From Nepenthes gracilis (lineage: Eukaryota > Streptophyta > Magnoliopsida > Caryophyllales > Nepenthaceae), in NCBI GenBank assembly GCA_033239525.1, contig BSYO01000006.1, positions 17,446,175-17,510,174 on the forward strand: a stretch of DNA of 64,000 nucleotides, given 5' to 3'. Position numbers and translations under genes: made by a program. How positions within the stretch are numbered: the first letter of the stretch is position 1; every line of letters begins with the position of its first letter. The notes under the pieces were generated by a model. That model was not told the origin of the DNA, searched no databases, and saw nothing but the letters and a program-made list of their open reading frames with translations. This document shows, piece after piece, positions 49,377 to 61,271 of this stretch.

Positions 49377-49695
49377 GCCAAGACGGCCAACAATTCCGTG
49401 CTCCGAAATCGCTAAGACGGTCAACAGTGCCGTGCTCGGAATTGCCAAGACGGTCAACAATGCAGTGTGGTGCTCCGACGATTGAAGAGGCAAATCACCA
49501 AGACGGTCAACAAGTGCTTTCTAATTGACCAAGACGGTCAACAATTCTGTGCAGTAATCGGACAACAAGAGGCGCTTCAACAATTGCGGTTCTCGGAATT
49601 GACCAAGACGGTCAACAATTCTGGTGCTCCGAAATTGACCAAGACGGTCAACAATTCTGGTGATTCGAAATTGATCAAGACGGTCAACAATTCTA
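49377..49695 (-). repeat. Tandem AAGACGGTCAAC array upstream of the antisense gene
   Basis: Eight copies of AAGACGGTCAAC or close variants start near 49380, 49414, 49447, 49500, 49531, 49605, 49640 and 49677, several preceded by AATTGACC. Spacing is irregular (about 30-75 bases), with CAATTC(T/C)G(G)TGCTCCGAAA between some copies. Read from the antisense gene, the array sits 300-620 bases before its ATG, where a promoter or enhancer would be. Each unit holds one W-box core on each strand when complete (TTGACC and GGTCAA). Confidence 0.75.
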
Positions 49696-49796
49696 GTCAA
49701 ACTCTCCTTCAAAATTTTCACGAAGTTTCACGAGATCCTCGAAGCAAGGAAAGGCATCCCATCATTAACATATTGGAGCCTAGACTTCTGGCCACC

Positions 49797-49811
49797 AGCA
49801 TGGGGGGCTAG
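49797..49811 (+). other. Polypurine tract of the Tat element
   Basis: GCATGGGGGGCTAG directly abuts the TG of the 3' LTR at 49812. This is the expected site for plus-strand priming, though the run is interrupted by CT. Confidence 0.7.
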
Positions 49812-50998
49812 TGATGGGTATACCAGGAATGGGCTGGACTCAGAAAGTCAATGGAGGCCCAAAACGACGGTCAACACATTGACGGCCAAACTGGAAAACA
49901 GGCCCAAAAGCTAAAAAGCCCAGGACGGTTAACGTTGGCGTTGACCGTCCGGGCGGCCAACTCTCCAGCAGACGGTCAATTCAAACGTTGACCGTCCGCA
50001 TTATGCGCATTGGACCCAAAGAGGCTTTCTACAGTAATGAGCCTGGCTCACTCATGCCCATGACCCATCAGGCGGCTAATAACAGACATCCTCCACAAGG
50101 GCGGCCAACACGCACGCAGGCGGTCAACTCGAACGTTGACCGTCCGCGTTTTGCTTGTTGGGCCCTAATAAGCCCTTCCACAGTAACCGGCCTGACCTGT
50201 TTAGGCCCACAAATCATCAAAAGGCTAGCGACGACTTTCCAATGATATTTCACGATCCCAACTGGCACCAAAAAGAATATTTGCAATATTGGCGCCTCCT
50301 ATATAAGGAAGGCGCCAGATTTTCTCCAAATCTTGGCCAGCCCAGGCTTTCCAACGGCAACATGCACGTAAGGAAAGCGCACAGTTTGGAAAACTGTTAG
50401 CCGCCTCTCACAAGGAAACAATCACGATCAACTTGGCAACTGGCATCTGCTCCAGAAGGCAAGCAAGCCAGCAGATCAGGAAGGCAATCACTCCTTTCAA
50501 AGAAGGAGGATCATCCTCTTAGCTACAAAAGAAGCCCTAGATCCACCATCCAGGGCACGCTTTCTTCAACGCTCTCAATTACGCCTTCTTCAACGCTTCC
50601 AATCGCACAGGCTTCCTTCAACACTTTCAACTGCATACGCTCTCTGCAATACGAACGGGTGCTCCTAGAGATCTGCCTTCTTTGTCGCCCACGTTCTCCA
50701 AAAACCTAAAGGCAACAAGCGAGCCCTCACGGCCGTTTACTGCCTTTTCACCTTCCAGATTCAAGAAAACCTTACGTCTTTCTTACATCTGGAACATCCG
50801 AATACGCTGTTTCTTCCTTTTGAAGACTGTTTGACTGATTTGAGCGTCAGAGTGTTTTCAGTAGGACTACTTCCCGTCGAATACGCTGACCTCCTGTTCT
50901 GTTTAGTAGTGTGTAGGATCTAACTCAGGGAATGGAGCTGGAGTCAAGATAGGAGGATCATCCGAATCTGTTCAAAGTTCGGATTTAGTGACGCATCA
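49812..50998 (+). repeat. 3' LTR of the Tat element
   Basis: 1187 bp, TGATGGGTATAC...GACGCATCA. It matches the 5' LTR from end to end except for scattered transitions and a 24-bp net deletion around 50795-50810. It is followed by the target duplication ATATT. Confidence 0.96.
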
Positions 50999-51003
50999 AT
51001 ATT

Positions 51004-52615
51004 ATATATTTATTTATTATTTATTTTTACTATTTATAAAGTGTTTAAATTAATTATATTTAAGGGTCCCCTAATATTTTAAAATAATGGAATTCTAGCA
51101 TTTTTTTTTTTTGGTTATTTTTTTGCTCCGGACAATAACGGTTGATTTTCAGCCATCAAGTCCAAGTGGCCCCGTTGTACGAAAATTTGGGGAAACTGCA
51201 TCTTTTATAAAGATGAATATATTTATTTTTGTATTTTAATAATTTATTTTAAAATAAATAATTATTAATTTATTAATTTAAAAAACTCAAAAATATTTGT
51301 TAAAATTATTTATTTTAAAATAATTTTATTAAAATTATTTATTTTAAAATAATTTTATTAAAATTATTTATTTAAAAATAAATAATTAATATTAAAACAT
51401 TTAGCAGCCTCAGCCCCTAGAGCAGAGGCGTTGTAGCACGGCTCTATATTGTATTCATAATATTGTATTGAAGCCGTTGACTTTTTACCTAATGTTTTTT
51501 ATTTTTTTTGTTATTAAAAAACAAAAAGTATTTTTTTAAAAATAAAACATTAATAATAAATATTAAATAACGCCCGTACACTCCCTATTTCAACGCGCCT
51601 CATTTACCTCAGTCCGCGTACAACTTCTGTACGTCACCGCGTTTTTGGGACTCCCTCTCCCACGGTTGAGGAAAACCGTTTCAATAATGTGATGCTGCCT
51701 TTTGATAAGAATAATATAATATTGAAAATAGCATATCATTTTAGAATATAAATTAAGGATTAAAATATATAATTAATAACTGAATTAATATTAAATTAGA
51801 AAAAAAAGTTAAATTGATAATTTAGGACCAAATCTGGTAATTAATAGTGTCATCAGATGAAATAGCACATTTTTATAATTTTTATATATTCATATTTTAT
51901 TTTAAATTTTACTTTTAATATTTATTACATAGGTTTTATTCTATATGAAAATTTAGGTTAAATTGATCACATTGAGTTGTTGGATAAATAAACTTTCGAA
52001 GTTTAACATTTTTGAAAATACGCACATTAAATATTGATGAAAAATTTACACATAAATATTATACTATATATTGGGAATTAAATTTAATATTTCCGACGTC
52101 TATAATTTTCTGCGATTTTGAGGCCCTCAGACGGGGAGTAGAGCTCATCTCACCAAAATTATCGGATAGCCGTACCTTAGTCGGTTCTCTATCGCTGTCG
52201 CCGACCCGGATTTTTGCACGCAAATCCTAAGAAAAGAGTGTGAGAGTTTCATGAGGCAAAAGCTAAGTTGGTAATCGATCTTTGAGGAAAAATTTGTAAT
52301 TTTTAAGCGTGGTTGTTGAGGAAATTACAAAAGCTCTTACGTCATAAAGTACACCGTACCTTTGTTTTTCTTCGGCTTTCGTCGCTGCTTCGCGTTATCA
52401 TCGTGTGTGGTAGAATCGGTGTTTGACGAATTGATTGCTACGGCATATCGTCGCAGTTTCGTCTTCTGCTTTTGATCAGATATTTATGTGAACGGAGAGA
52501 AGGTGGGTTTTGGATCGAAAATTTTGAAGCATATAGGGAAAGTAACGAACGAGTTAACTCAGAAATTTGAGGGAAGTAGGTGAGGAATAGGATAGGGTGG
52601 AATTGGAATTTGGGA
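51004..52615 (+). other. Intergenic and ACA 5' flank
   Basis: AT-rich host DNA. Positions 51300-51385 are a 29-bp tandem repeat (three units of TTAAAATTATTTATTTTAAA plus AATAATTTT-like ends). The 500 bases before 52616 show CT/GT-rich leader-like sequence (TTTCTTCGGCTTTCGTCGCT at about 52368) and probably include the promoter and 5' leader of the Ca2+-ATPase gene. I could not place the start site. Confidence 0.5.
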
Positions 52616-55600
52616 ATGGAGAGTTATTTGCATCAGAACTTTGAAGTGAAACCCAAGGGATCGTCGGAGGAAGTGCTTCAGAGATGGAGGAAGCTCTGCA
52701 GCGTTGTCAAGAATCCCAAGCGCCGGTTTCGTTTTACAGCCAATCTCTCCAAGCGTGTCGAGGCTGCTGCTATGCGTCGCACCAACCACGTATCCTCTCT
52801 CTCTCTCCCTCTCTCTCTCTCTCTAAGATTTTCCGGATTTGTATATTAAAACTAGTTTTAATCGTTACGCGGTGTTCATGTCAAACCTCCAACATAAGGT
52901 TCGAGTTTGACGAAACCATTGAGAAATTCTTCTTGTGCAACAAGTTCTAGCTTTCAATTTTTCATCGAAAGATTATCTGTTCTATTGTGCTTATTTTTCA
53001 TACGTCTGACAAAATTAAGTCCTCAATTTTTTGTTTTTTTGTTTGTTTGTTTGTTTGTTTTTGCATTTGACAACATTTCAAGTTTCGTTTTCACAAACCT
53101 CATATTTGGTTGGTGGAAATTTAATTTAATTGAAATGAAATTAGTATTACTAAGAATGTGGTGAAAATAAATATTACGTCAGTATGTTTGGAAAAACCAC
53201 CACGATGACCAGCGGAGAGGCCGGGGATGGCGGTAGAAGACCTGTTGGAGGTCATTGGCCAGCTATGACTAACCGTTGACCGGTGTTGGTGGGGTTGTTG
53301 GCCAAAATGGGCACTCCGGCGGACAGGGATGGCTGGGAGAGGAGACTATTGATTAATATTTCCACTGTCTAGTGATAAATAGACATACCTTTTTTTATAC
53401 AGTTTGTCTGACTTCTCTCCAAATAGATATTATCAGGTAATATGTATTCTTAGTCGCCGTTCTCCAATCAAATGAGTTAATTAGAACAAGTGTTAATAGA
53501 TATGGCCGGTTATATGTGTTTCTACCTTAATCTCCAGCCAAACATGCTGTTAAAGTTTAAGCCGAATGGCTGTTAAAGTTTGAGCATTTCTTAAATTCAA
53601 TGCTTTAGTTTTAAATTTTGAAAAACTGGAGAGACCTAAATAAATATGGTTTAATCACTCCATTTGAGAAAAAAATTATATTAAGCATTATAGACATCAT
53701 ATTACTATTCTATAATGTTAACCTTTGGTTCAAGTCCATCTCATGTTTAATGTTCCACATAAAAATATGAGCATAATTTTTCTTTTGTTTTTCATATGAC
53801 AAGAACTAGAAATATATGTTTTTCATGTGATTATTAAATTAAGAGTTCTGCTAGATGTACTTTGAAAATTCTATATGGAGACATCCATAGAAAAAACAAC
53901 AAATGGTAGATCTTTGCTTATTCTTCAGACGTCTTTTTACATGAAAATATATGTATATCCATTATTTGACATTATTCTAACATCAAATAATCCCAAAATA
54001 TACTATGTATGGAAGTTATTGTCTATGTATTCTGCGTCCAACCAAGCAGAGCCACAATGTTTCAAGGTTAGGGTTTGATATTTCATGTTGAAATGCCAAT
54101 CCCTCATTGTAAACTGGGTGATTATACTTCCCATGCAAAAGGATTGTAAGTTGGTGAGGTAAATTAAGGAATGACAGATAATAGCAATGCCTGTGATTTG
54201 CACTATGGATTGCTACCACATAGTTGAAAATTCTCATCTTCAAGGTAAAACCAAAAAAGTGCAGTCATTTTTTACATATATGGAAGTTTCAGTTTTACGG
54301 AAGCGTTAAGATCTGGGAATACACTGTTTTGTAGTGCAAGAAGTGAAATGTCTAAATGATTCAAGCAATCTGCATAGTAGTTGTGATTTGATATGAGAGT
54401 GTCGGAAATTGACTGTATGAACGAAAAATGTTTGTGATTAGATGGCTGTTTTATGCACTCATTTTTGATATAGAATTTTGATGGTTTGGCCATGTGAGTT
54501 AAATGCTCATCAAAGTTCTGATATGCGGTGCAATGAATGTATCATAAGAACGATATTAGGTGGCAGACATATGCTCAACATCATCTACAGAAAGATTGCT
54601 ACTGAGCAAAGCGATCACACAGGACACCAATGTGTTTTTCTAACCACAGATGAGTGCTTCTGGGATTGTTTGCCACTCAAATCATTTTCTTGACATTAAT
54701 GATTTTGTTTTTCCCTGTTTTTTGCTTTTGTGTTCAATTATGCGTATTAATCCATAGCATAAGAATTCCTATCTAACTTATTGAATTGATTGCCGTATCT
54801 CATAAACATGAGATCATCAATTGTGTTAAATGTTTGACACTTTTTTTCTCCTTACTGGGATTGCAGGAGAAGTTGAGGATCGCTGTTCTGGTTTCTAAAG
54901 CTGCAATACAGTTTATCCAGGGTGAGTCTTTAGACTTATTGTTTCAAAATTTGCTGTATTGATGATTTTTTAATTTATCTAATTGGGAAACATTGTCTAG
55001 GTGTACCGCCAAGTGAGTACACAGTCCCAAAGGAAGTCAAAGCTGCAGGATTTGAGATATGCGCTGATGAGTTGTTTTCCATTGTTGACGGGCATGATCT
55101 AAGGAAGCTAAATTACCACGGTGGTGTAAACGGCATTTCAGAAAAGCTCTCAACATCAATTTCTGATGGGCTTACAACTGACTGTAATTTGCTGCGCAGA
55201 AGACAAGAAATTTATGGAATCAATAAATTTGCTGAAAGCAAGGCTCGGAGTTTCTGGGTATTTATTTGGGAAGCCCTTCAGGATATGACTTTGATGATTC
55301 TTGGCGTGTGTGCGGTGGTGTCTCTAATAGTCGGCATAGCCGTGGAAGGGTGGCCAAAAGGGGCACATGATGGCCTTGGAATTGTAGCAAGTATCTTATT
55401 GGTTGTGTTTGTCACAGCAACAAGTGATTACCGCCAGTCCTTACAGTTTAGGGACCTTGACAAAGAAAAAAAGAAAATTTCCATTCAAGTCACCAGAAAT
55501 GGATATCGACAGAAAATGTCGATATATGACCTTCTTCCTGGAGATATTGTGCATCTAGCTATCGGTGACCAGGTCCCTGCAGATGGACTTTTTGTTTCAG

Positions 55601-57917
55601 GTTTTTCAGTGCTGATTGATGAATCCAGTTTGACTGGAGAGAGCGAGCCTGTCATGATAAGCACTGACAATCCCTTTCTTCTTTCTGGTACCAAACTTCA
55701 AGATGGATCGTGTAAGATGATAGTCACCACTGTTGGAATGAGAACCCAGTGGGGTAAGTTGATTGCAACTCTTAGTGAAGGGGGCGATGATGAGACCCCA
55801 TTGCAGGTTAAATTGAATGGAGTTGCTACCATCATTGGAAAAGTAGGACTTTTCTTTTCTGTGGTGACTTTTGCAGTGCTGGTAAATGGGCTTCTTACAC
55901 GTAAATGGCTTGAGGGAACCCACTGGTACTGGTCTGGAGGGGAAGCACTAGAATTGTTGGAATACTTTGCTGTTGCTGTTACCATTGTTGTTGTTGCAGT
56001 TCCTGAAGGGCTGCCTTTGGCTGTGACTTTGAGCCTCGCCTTTGCGATGAAGAAGATGATGGGTGACAAGGCGCTGGTCCGCCATCTGGCAGCATGTGAG
56101 ACAATGGGATCTGCAACTAGTATCTGTAGTGATAAGACTGGGACACTGACTACCAATCACATGACGGTAGTGAAGTCCTGCATCTGCATGAATGTCAAGG
56201 AAGTGAGAAAATCTGCTGAATCTTTGAGTTTGTGCTCTGAGATACCCGATTCAGCTCGGAAGCTTCTTCTGCAATCGATATTTAATAATACAGGGGCGGA
56301 AGTAGTTATCAACAAAGGTGGCAAGCGTGAAATATTAGGAACGCCGACTGAAATTGCTATATTGGAATTTGGCTTGTCTCTCGGTGGAGATTTTCAGGCA
56401 GAGAGACAAGCATCTAAAGTTGTCAAAGTTGAGCCATTCAACTCTGTGAAGAAGCAGATGGGAGTGGTGTTGGAACTTCCTGATGGGGGGATACGGGCTC
56501 ACTGCAAAGGTGCTTCAGAAATAGTTTTAGCTGCTTGTGATAAAGTGATCAATTCAAATGGTGAAGTTGTTCCCCTTGATGTAGCATTGGTTAACCAACT
56601 AAATGTTACAATAGATCAGTTTGCTGGGGAAGCCCTGCGCACTTTGTGTCTAGCTTATATGGAGCTGGAAAATGGATTTTCTCCAGACGATCCCATTCCA
56701 GTTGCAGGTTATACTTGTATAGGAATTGTGGGCATCAAAGATCCTGTTCGACCTGGTGTCAAGGAATCCGTTGCAACCTGTCGTTCAGCAGGGATAACTG
56801 TGCGGATGGTCACTGGCGATAACATAAATACAGCAAAGGCCATAGCTAGGGAATGTGGTATTCTTACAGATGATGGTATAGCTATTGAAGGTCCCAAATT
56901 TAGAGAGAAAAAGCTGGAGGAATTGAACGAACTCATTCCCAAAATTCAGGTTATTTTCTAATTACAAAATTTCCTTGATGGAGTATTCTATTATAGAATT
57001 GCAGAAAAGGTTGGAAGCTACTGGGAACAAGTTGACTGAATTTGCACATTTTTTTTATTCTCTTATGAAATAGGTGATGGCCCGATCTTCTCCTCTAGAC
57101 AAACACATGCTCGTTAAACACTTGAAAACTACATTTAATGAAGTCGTGGCTGTGACCGGAGATGGAACCAATGATGCCCCGGCGCTTCATGAAGCAGATA
57201 TTGGACTTGCAATGGGAATTGCTGGAACTGAGGTGAGTATTAATAGTATACCAGTGTATTTCCTTTATCTTACGCAGTTCTAGATGTTAAATTAATCTGG
57301 TCAGCAATTTGCAGGTGGCTAAAGAGAGTGCTGATGTCATAATTCTGGATGATAACTTCTCCACCATTGTAACGGTTGCTAAATGGGGACGTTCCGTGTA
57401 TATAAACATTCAAAAGTTTGTGCAGTTTCAACTGACTGTTAATGTGGTTGCACTAATTGTTAACTTCTCTTCAGCCTGTTTGACTGGTAAGGAAAGCCAC
57501 ATGCTCTAAATTATCGATTTTCAGTTAAAAAATCACATGCTTAGTATGCATTCCTTATTTTGGTCAGCGAAGCAATCGTGCTAATTTGCACTTGTCCATA
57601 AATTTCCATGTCTTACAGGAAATGCTCCTCTCACCGCTGTTCAGCTTTTGTGGGTCAACATGATCATGGATACACTTGGAGCTCTGGCACTAGCAACTGA
57701 GCCTCCTACTGATGAGTTAATGAAGCGACCACCAGTTGGAAGGAAGGGGAATTTCATCAGCAATGTCATGTGGAGGAATATATTAGGGCAATCCTTCTAT
57801 CAATTTGTGATAATTTGGTCACTTCAAGCGAAAGGAAAATCGTTGTTTGGCCTTGAAGGTCCAGATTCTGATTTGACCTTGAATACACTAATTTTCAACT
57901 CGTTTGTCTTCTGTCAG
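52616..57917 (+). CDS. Autoinhibited Ca2+-ATPase (ACA1/2/7 type), 3' end missing
   Basis: Six exons: 52616-52789, 54867-54921, 55001-56949, 57074-57232, 57315-57486 and 57619-57917. All introns are GT-AG with continuous frame, giving 936 codons. The start [20 protein letters not shown] and the basic CaM-binding, autoinhibitory segment [16 protein letters not shown] (about 35-50) identify the group-1 P-IIB pumps (ACA1/2/7). Core motifs are intact: TGES (about 288), PEGLP, the phosphorylated Asp in DKTGT (about 454), KGAS, MVTGDN, and GDGTNDAP (Asp about 756). The pump expels Ca2+ from the cytosol into endomembrane compartments or across the plasma membrane, activated by Ca2+-calmodulin. The frame stops at a splice donor after FNSFVFCQ. 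About 80 residues, including the last membrane segments, must lie beyond 64000, because no matching exon occurs at 57918-64000. Confidence 0.95.
52797..52825 (+). repeat. CT microsatellite in ACA intron 1
   Basis: TCTCTCTCTCTCCC followed by another CT run, starting seven bases after the intron 1 donor. Intron 1 is about 2.1 kb and otherwise shows no element with recognisable ends. Confidence 0.8.
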
Positions 57918-58005
57918 GTAAAAATTTCTTAGTGATACTGTCACTTAGTCTCTATCTTTTCTCTGACAGTGGGTTAGATCTTATAGGGGCAATGCTGCTA
58001 TTATT

Positions 58006-58407
58006 TGATGCAGGGAAGAAGGGAAAAAGTAGGGAAGAGGAATAAGGGGTAGAGATAAGAATAGATATTAAAGGGGTAAAGACAAAAAAGAGAAAAGGCC
58101 AAGGGGGAGAGGAGGAAGGAAGTCACTATTACTCAATCTCACAAAATCTTAAAACATTCATTCATTTATTCAATGATTCAAATAATAGAGCGTAGGGTCT
58201 TTATAAATAGAAATTCTAGGCCTAAGATAATTTGGTAACAAATTATCTATTTCTAAAAATAAAAAAAATTCATAATAAAATCATGTAAATAAGAGCAAAT
58301 AAAATCAAACCAGAATCTTACCCAATAAGTAAAGCAAATAAAATAAAAGCCAATAAAATCAGAATCTTTTTAATCAAAATCTCTTGGAATATTTGATTTC
58401 CACATCA
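58006..58407 (-). repeat. LTR of the chromovirus (3' LTR in element sense)
   Basis: 402 bp, TGATGCAGGG...CCACATCA on the plus strand. It closely matches 63046-63448 throughout (shared AATAGAGCGTAGGGTCTTTA, CCCAATAAGTAAAGCAAATA). In element sense it is preceded by CCACTCGAGAAAAT, the probable polypurine end. Confidence 0.92.
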
Positions 58408-58609
58408 ATTTTCTCGAGTGGTTGGGACTCGACCCTGTTGAGTTAAAATTTCTGTAGGGAACTTCCCAACCGCAAGCCGAGTAGCGGTGTAAGCGGCCAC
58501 CAACATTACTAGACACGTGGGAGGGGAACCGAAATTGTACTGAGTTGCTAATGTCGTCTGAAGGAACATGACTTGGGTCTAAAGATGTGCAATCCTGCAG
58601 ACCCTGGTA

Positions 58610-59560
58610 GAGTTACAATATATCTGAGTCAAGCTGGTGGCGTGTCTCGTGAGCAATCCAAGCAGTCTCGGACTCTCTCCGGCCAATCCATTTAACAAGG
58701 AAGTGCTGAACCACTCTATCCCTGGGAGATATAAGCTATTTATCTAGAATAATATTAATTTTATCGTTGTGTACTAGGAGGGTGGAGAGTTTTGTAGGAA
58801 TGGGTGGACATGCAATATATAGTACATCTGCGGGCACATCAAAGGGATCACTCGGTGGATTAAAACTACCTTTAGAAGTGAGGAATTGAGTACCATAAAA
58901 AGCAGTTCAAAAATCAAAAGGAGATAGAATATCCATAACATATGCAGTTGACTCAATCCGCTGTAAAATTTTAAATAAATTATCATTACAAGTATGCTGA
59001 ACCACTCTATCCCTGGGAGATACAAGCTATTCATCTCGAATAATATTAATTTTATCGTTGTGTACCAGGAGGGTGGAGAGTTGTGTAGGAATGGGTGGAC
59101 ATGCAATATATAGTACATCTGCGGGCACATCAAAGGGATCACTCGGTGGATTAAAGTTACCTTTAGAAGCGAGGAATTGAGTACCATAAAAAGTAGTTCA
59201 AAAATCAAAAAGAGATAGAATATCCATAACATATGCAGTTGACCCAATCCGCTGTAAAATTTTAAATAAATTATCATTACAAGTATGCGATGTAGAAACG
59301 AGTCCATATGACGCAGGCTCTGGTCTGATTCAAATCATAACATAACCTCTAACATGAAATGCAGCATGTGTTTTATGCACATCAATTTGAAAGTGATGTG
59401 AGGCATAAATTGTTTCCAAAAGTTTATTGATCTCGATGTGTACGTCATGAAAATATGGTGCAAAAGTTTTGGTTGTCATGGACGGACGAACATGTGGGGA
59501 CATCGAGATAAGGCCTAATGATTTTGGAAAGGCCTCGAGAATAATATCAGCAAACACAAT
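58610..59560 (-). pseudogene. Integrase C-terminus and chromodomain remnant
   Basis: The minus strand at 59557-59330 reads LISMSPHVRPSMTTKTFAPY, then VDVHKTHAAFHVRGYVMI, the C-terminal end of a gypsy integrase. After a duplicated region, positions of about 58735-58610 read FLVKWIGRRESETAWIAHE, the core of a group-II chromodomain that directs chromovirus integration. Stops and frameshifts interrupt it. The catalytic core of integrase is absent. Confidence 0.75.
58704..59285 (-). repeat. 291-bp tandem duplication in the chromovirus
   Basis: Two adjacent copies (58704-58994 and 58995-59285), each opening TGCTGAACCACTCTATCCC on the plus strand. They are highly similar, with only scattered substitutions. 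The unit is exactly 97 codons, so the duplication preserves frame in the integrase tail. Confidence 0.93.
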
Positions 59561-59699
59561 AGACTCGATGATAGCTACATTCTTAAATGCTGTGAGACTA
59601 ATAATATGTAATCTTTTTATCTCAACGACAATCTTTTTTCATTGAAAGTCATCGATTTTGGGGTTAAAGGATGGATGTGAATTTTCTTACCTATATGAA

Positions 59700-60079
59700 C
59701 AAAAGAACAGGAATTAGAACGGCTTTTAATTGTGACATCCAATCATATAGCCAAGGAAGCCGAGAATGACATAATTCACGTCCATTTGTATAACGTCACA
59801 CCAAATGTGATCTTTGTACTCTAAGAATTGAATGAATACAAGACAATATTTTTTAACGGACATAGAAGATGTGTCAATCTAAGAGACGTTGTATGGATTA
59901 GGGTGTGGGACCGCCTTTAACCCCAAACGAGAAATAGTGTTAGTGGAGATCGCATTGATACAACTGCCGCAATCCATGATAATCTTGTAAGCCTTCTCAT
60001 TCACTTTGATATAAGTGTGAAAGATAGCAAGACGACGCCAATCATCAGTCTCTTTGGATTGTGTCAATGTGCATCGCAC
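59700..60079 (-). pseudogene. Chromovirus protease remnant
   Basis: The minus strand reads DDWRRLAIFHTYIKVNEKAY, then IIMDCGSCINAIST with the catalytic D-C-G-S in place of D-x-G-S, and later VILGFLGYMIG, corresponding to the usual LGRPWLYD end of gypsy proteases. RT is expected immediately downstream, but the sequence passes within about 300 bases into the integrase end, marking an internal deletion. Confidence 0.8.
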
Positions 60080-60279
60080 AATCGCACAACACCCAAAAAT
60101 GGGGTATCAAGGAAGAAAGAACGGGAGTCTAGAGTGAAGGAAGTAGGCCGTATGCAGCTCACAAATGTGTTAAGTTCATTATCATTTATGTCATCAAACT
60201 CCTCTAATTTGGATTCATAGACTTGTTTTTTAAAGAGTTTCTCATTTATTTTATTTTGTCCATCAATTAATAAAGTTTT

Positions 60280-61271
60280 ACTTGGACATTTGGAAGAAAT
60301 ATGTCCAAAACCTTTACAGTTGAAGTACTATAATTGAAAATTGTTTTTCGGGATTACAATATCCTTTCATCGGACTTCCCTTGTAGAGGCAACGGTAGAA
60401 GGAGGGGTTCTTTAGACTTAGAATTGGTGGCAGGAGTGTGTGATGTGGATTGATAATACGGTATCTTGGTAACTAATTCAAAGTCTCGGACCAAATTATA
60501 TGCATGGTCCAAAGTCGTGACTCCATGGAGGATAAGTTCTTCCCTAAGATCCTCGTATAGTCCTTGCTGGAACTTACTCAACATCATGGTCTCGTCTTCA
60601 ATAATATGACATCTCATTTGAAAATTATCGAATTGAGTCACATACTCAGTTACGGATCGATTACCCTATTGAAGAGCATTCCACTGGTCGAAGAAGTTGC
60701 TATTGTAGGAGCAGGGTAAATATTTCTCCTGAAGGCATCGTTTCATTTCGACGTAACTCCGAATAGGGGCGGCCTAACGCCTAATAAGGAGGTTCTCAAC
60801 ACTTTCAAAATATAATTAAGTATTTTTGGTCAACGTAAGGCTAGCAAATTAAACTCTCTGTCTTCTGATATGCCATACCATTCAAAGAAACGATTCATAT
60901 CCTGGACCTATTGAGTCAAAACTCGATGGTCCAAGCAACCATCAAAAGTAGGGACATCCAATTTGATATTTTTAAAAAGGTGGTCATCCGAATCTCGCCC
61001 TTGTTTATAATGTCGGGGTCTATAATCGTGTCGACTAGGTGTTTGACTGTCTTACCTTCGTTGGTGAGTTCTATTATGGGATGTATTAGAATTGTCAGCA
61101 TCTGATAAGTGAGGCCTTATTTCTAAAGCGGCAACTTGGTTTGTGAGATCCAGATTTGTTTGACGAGTAGAGGTTAGGTCAGTTTGAATGACAATCATGT
61201 GATCTTGCAGTTGTTGTTTGAAAACTAATTAGGCTAACTAGACTCGGAGTTTTAAATTGGTGAGAGTCCAT
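60280..61271 (-). pseudogene. Chromovirus gag remnant
   Basis: A likely start is the ATG at 61271 (MDSHQFKT...). Frames are broken, but show DVPTFDGCLDHRVL..WVQDMNRFFEWY (Gag core), then MTQFDNFQMRCHIIEDE and LREELILHGVTTLDHAYNLV in the open stretch 60641-60354, and a zinc-knuckle remnant YFNCKGFGHISSKCP near 60330-60290 that has lost its first Cys. Confidence 0.85.

Larger units (their letters stand above)
39576..50998 (+). mobile_element. Complete Ty3/gypsy element, Tat lineage
   Basis: 11,423 bp with LTRs of 1211 bp and 1187 bp, flanked by perfect 5-bp target duplications ATATT (39571-39575 and 50999-51003). In order: 5' LTR, tRNA-Asp primer site, gag, protease, RT, RNase H, archaeal-type RNase H, integrase, 36-bp repeat array, duplicated spacer, antisense gene with intron, GGTCAAC repeat array, polypurine tract, 3' LTR. 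The second RNase H, tRNA-Asp primer site and long 3' region with an antisense ORF are those described for Tat elements such as Grande and Retand. Coding frames contain several stops and frameshifts, so this copy is not autonomous. The first 127 bases of the two LTRs differ at about a dozen sites, mostly C/T and G/A transitions, as expected for a methylated insertion of moderate age. Confidence 0.96.

Noticed and set aside
58774..59307. 177-codon minus-strand frame with an internal repeat
   Set aside because: It is an out-of-frame reading of the duplicated integrase tail; the chromodomain is in another frame.
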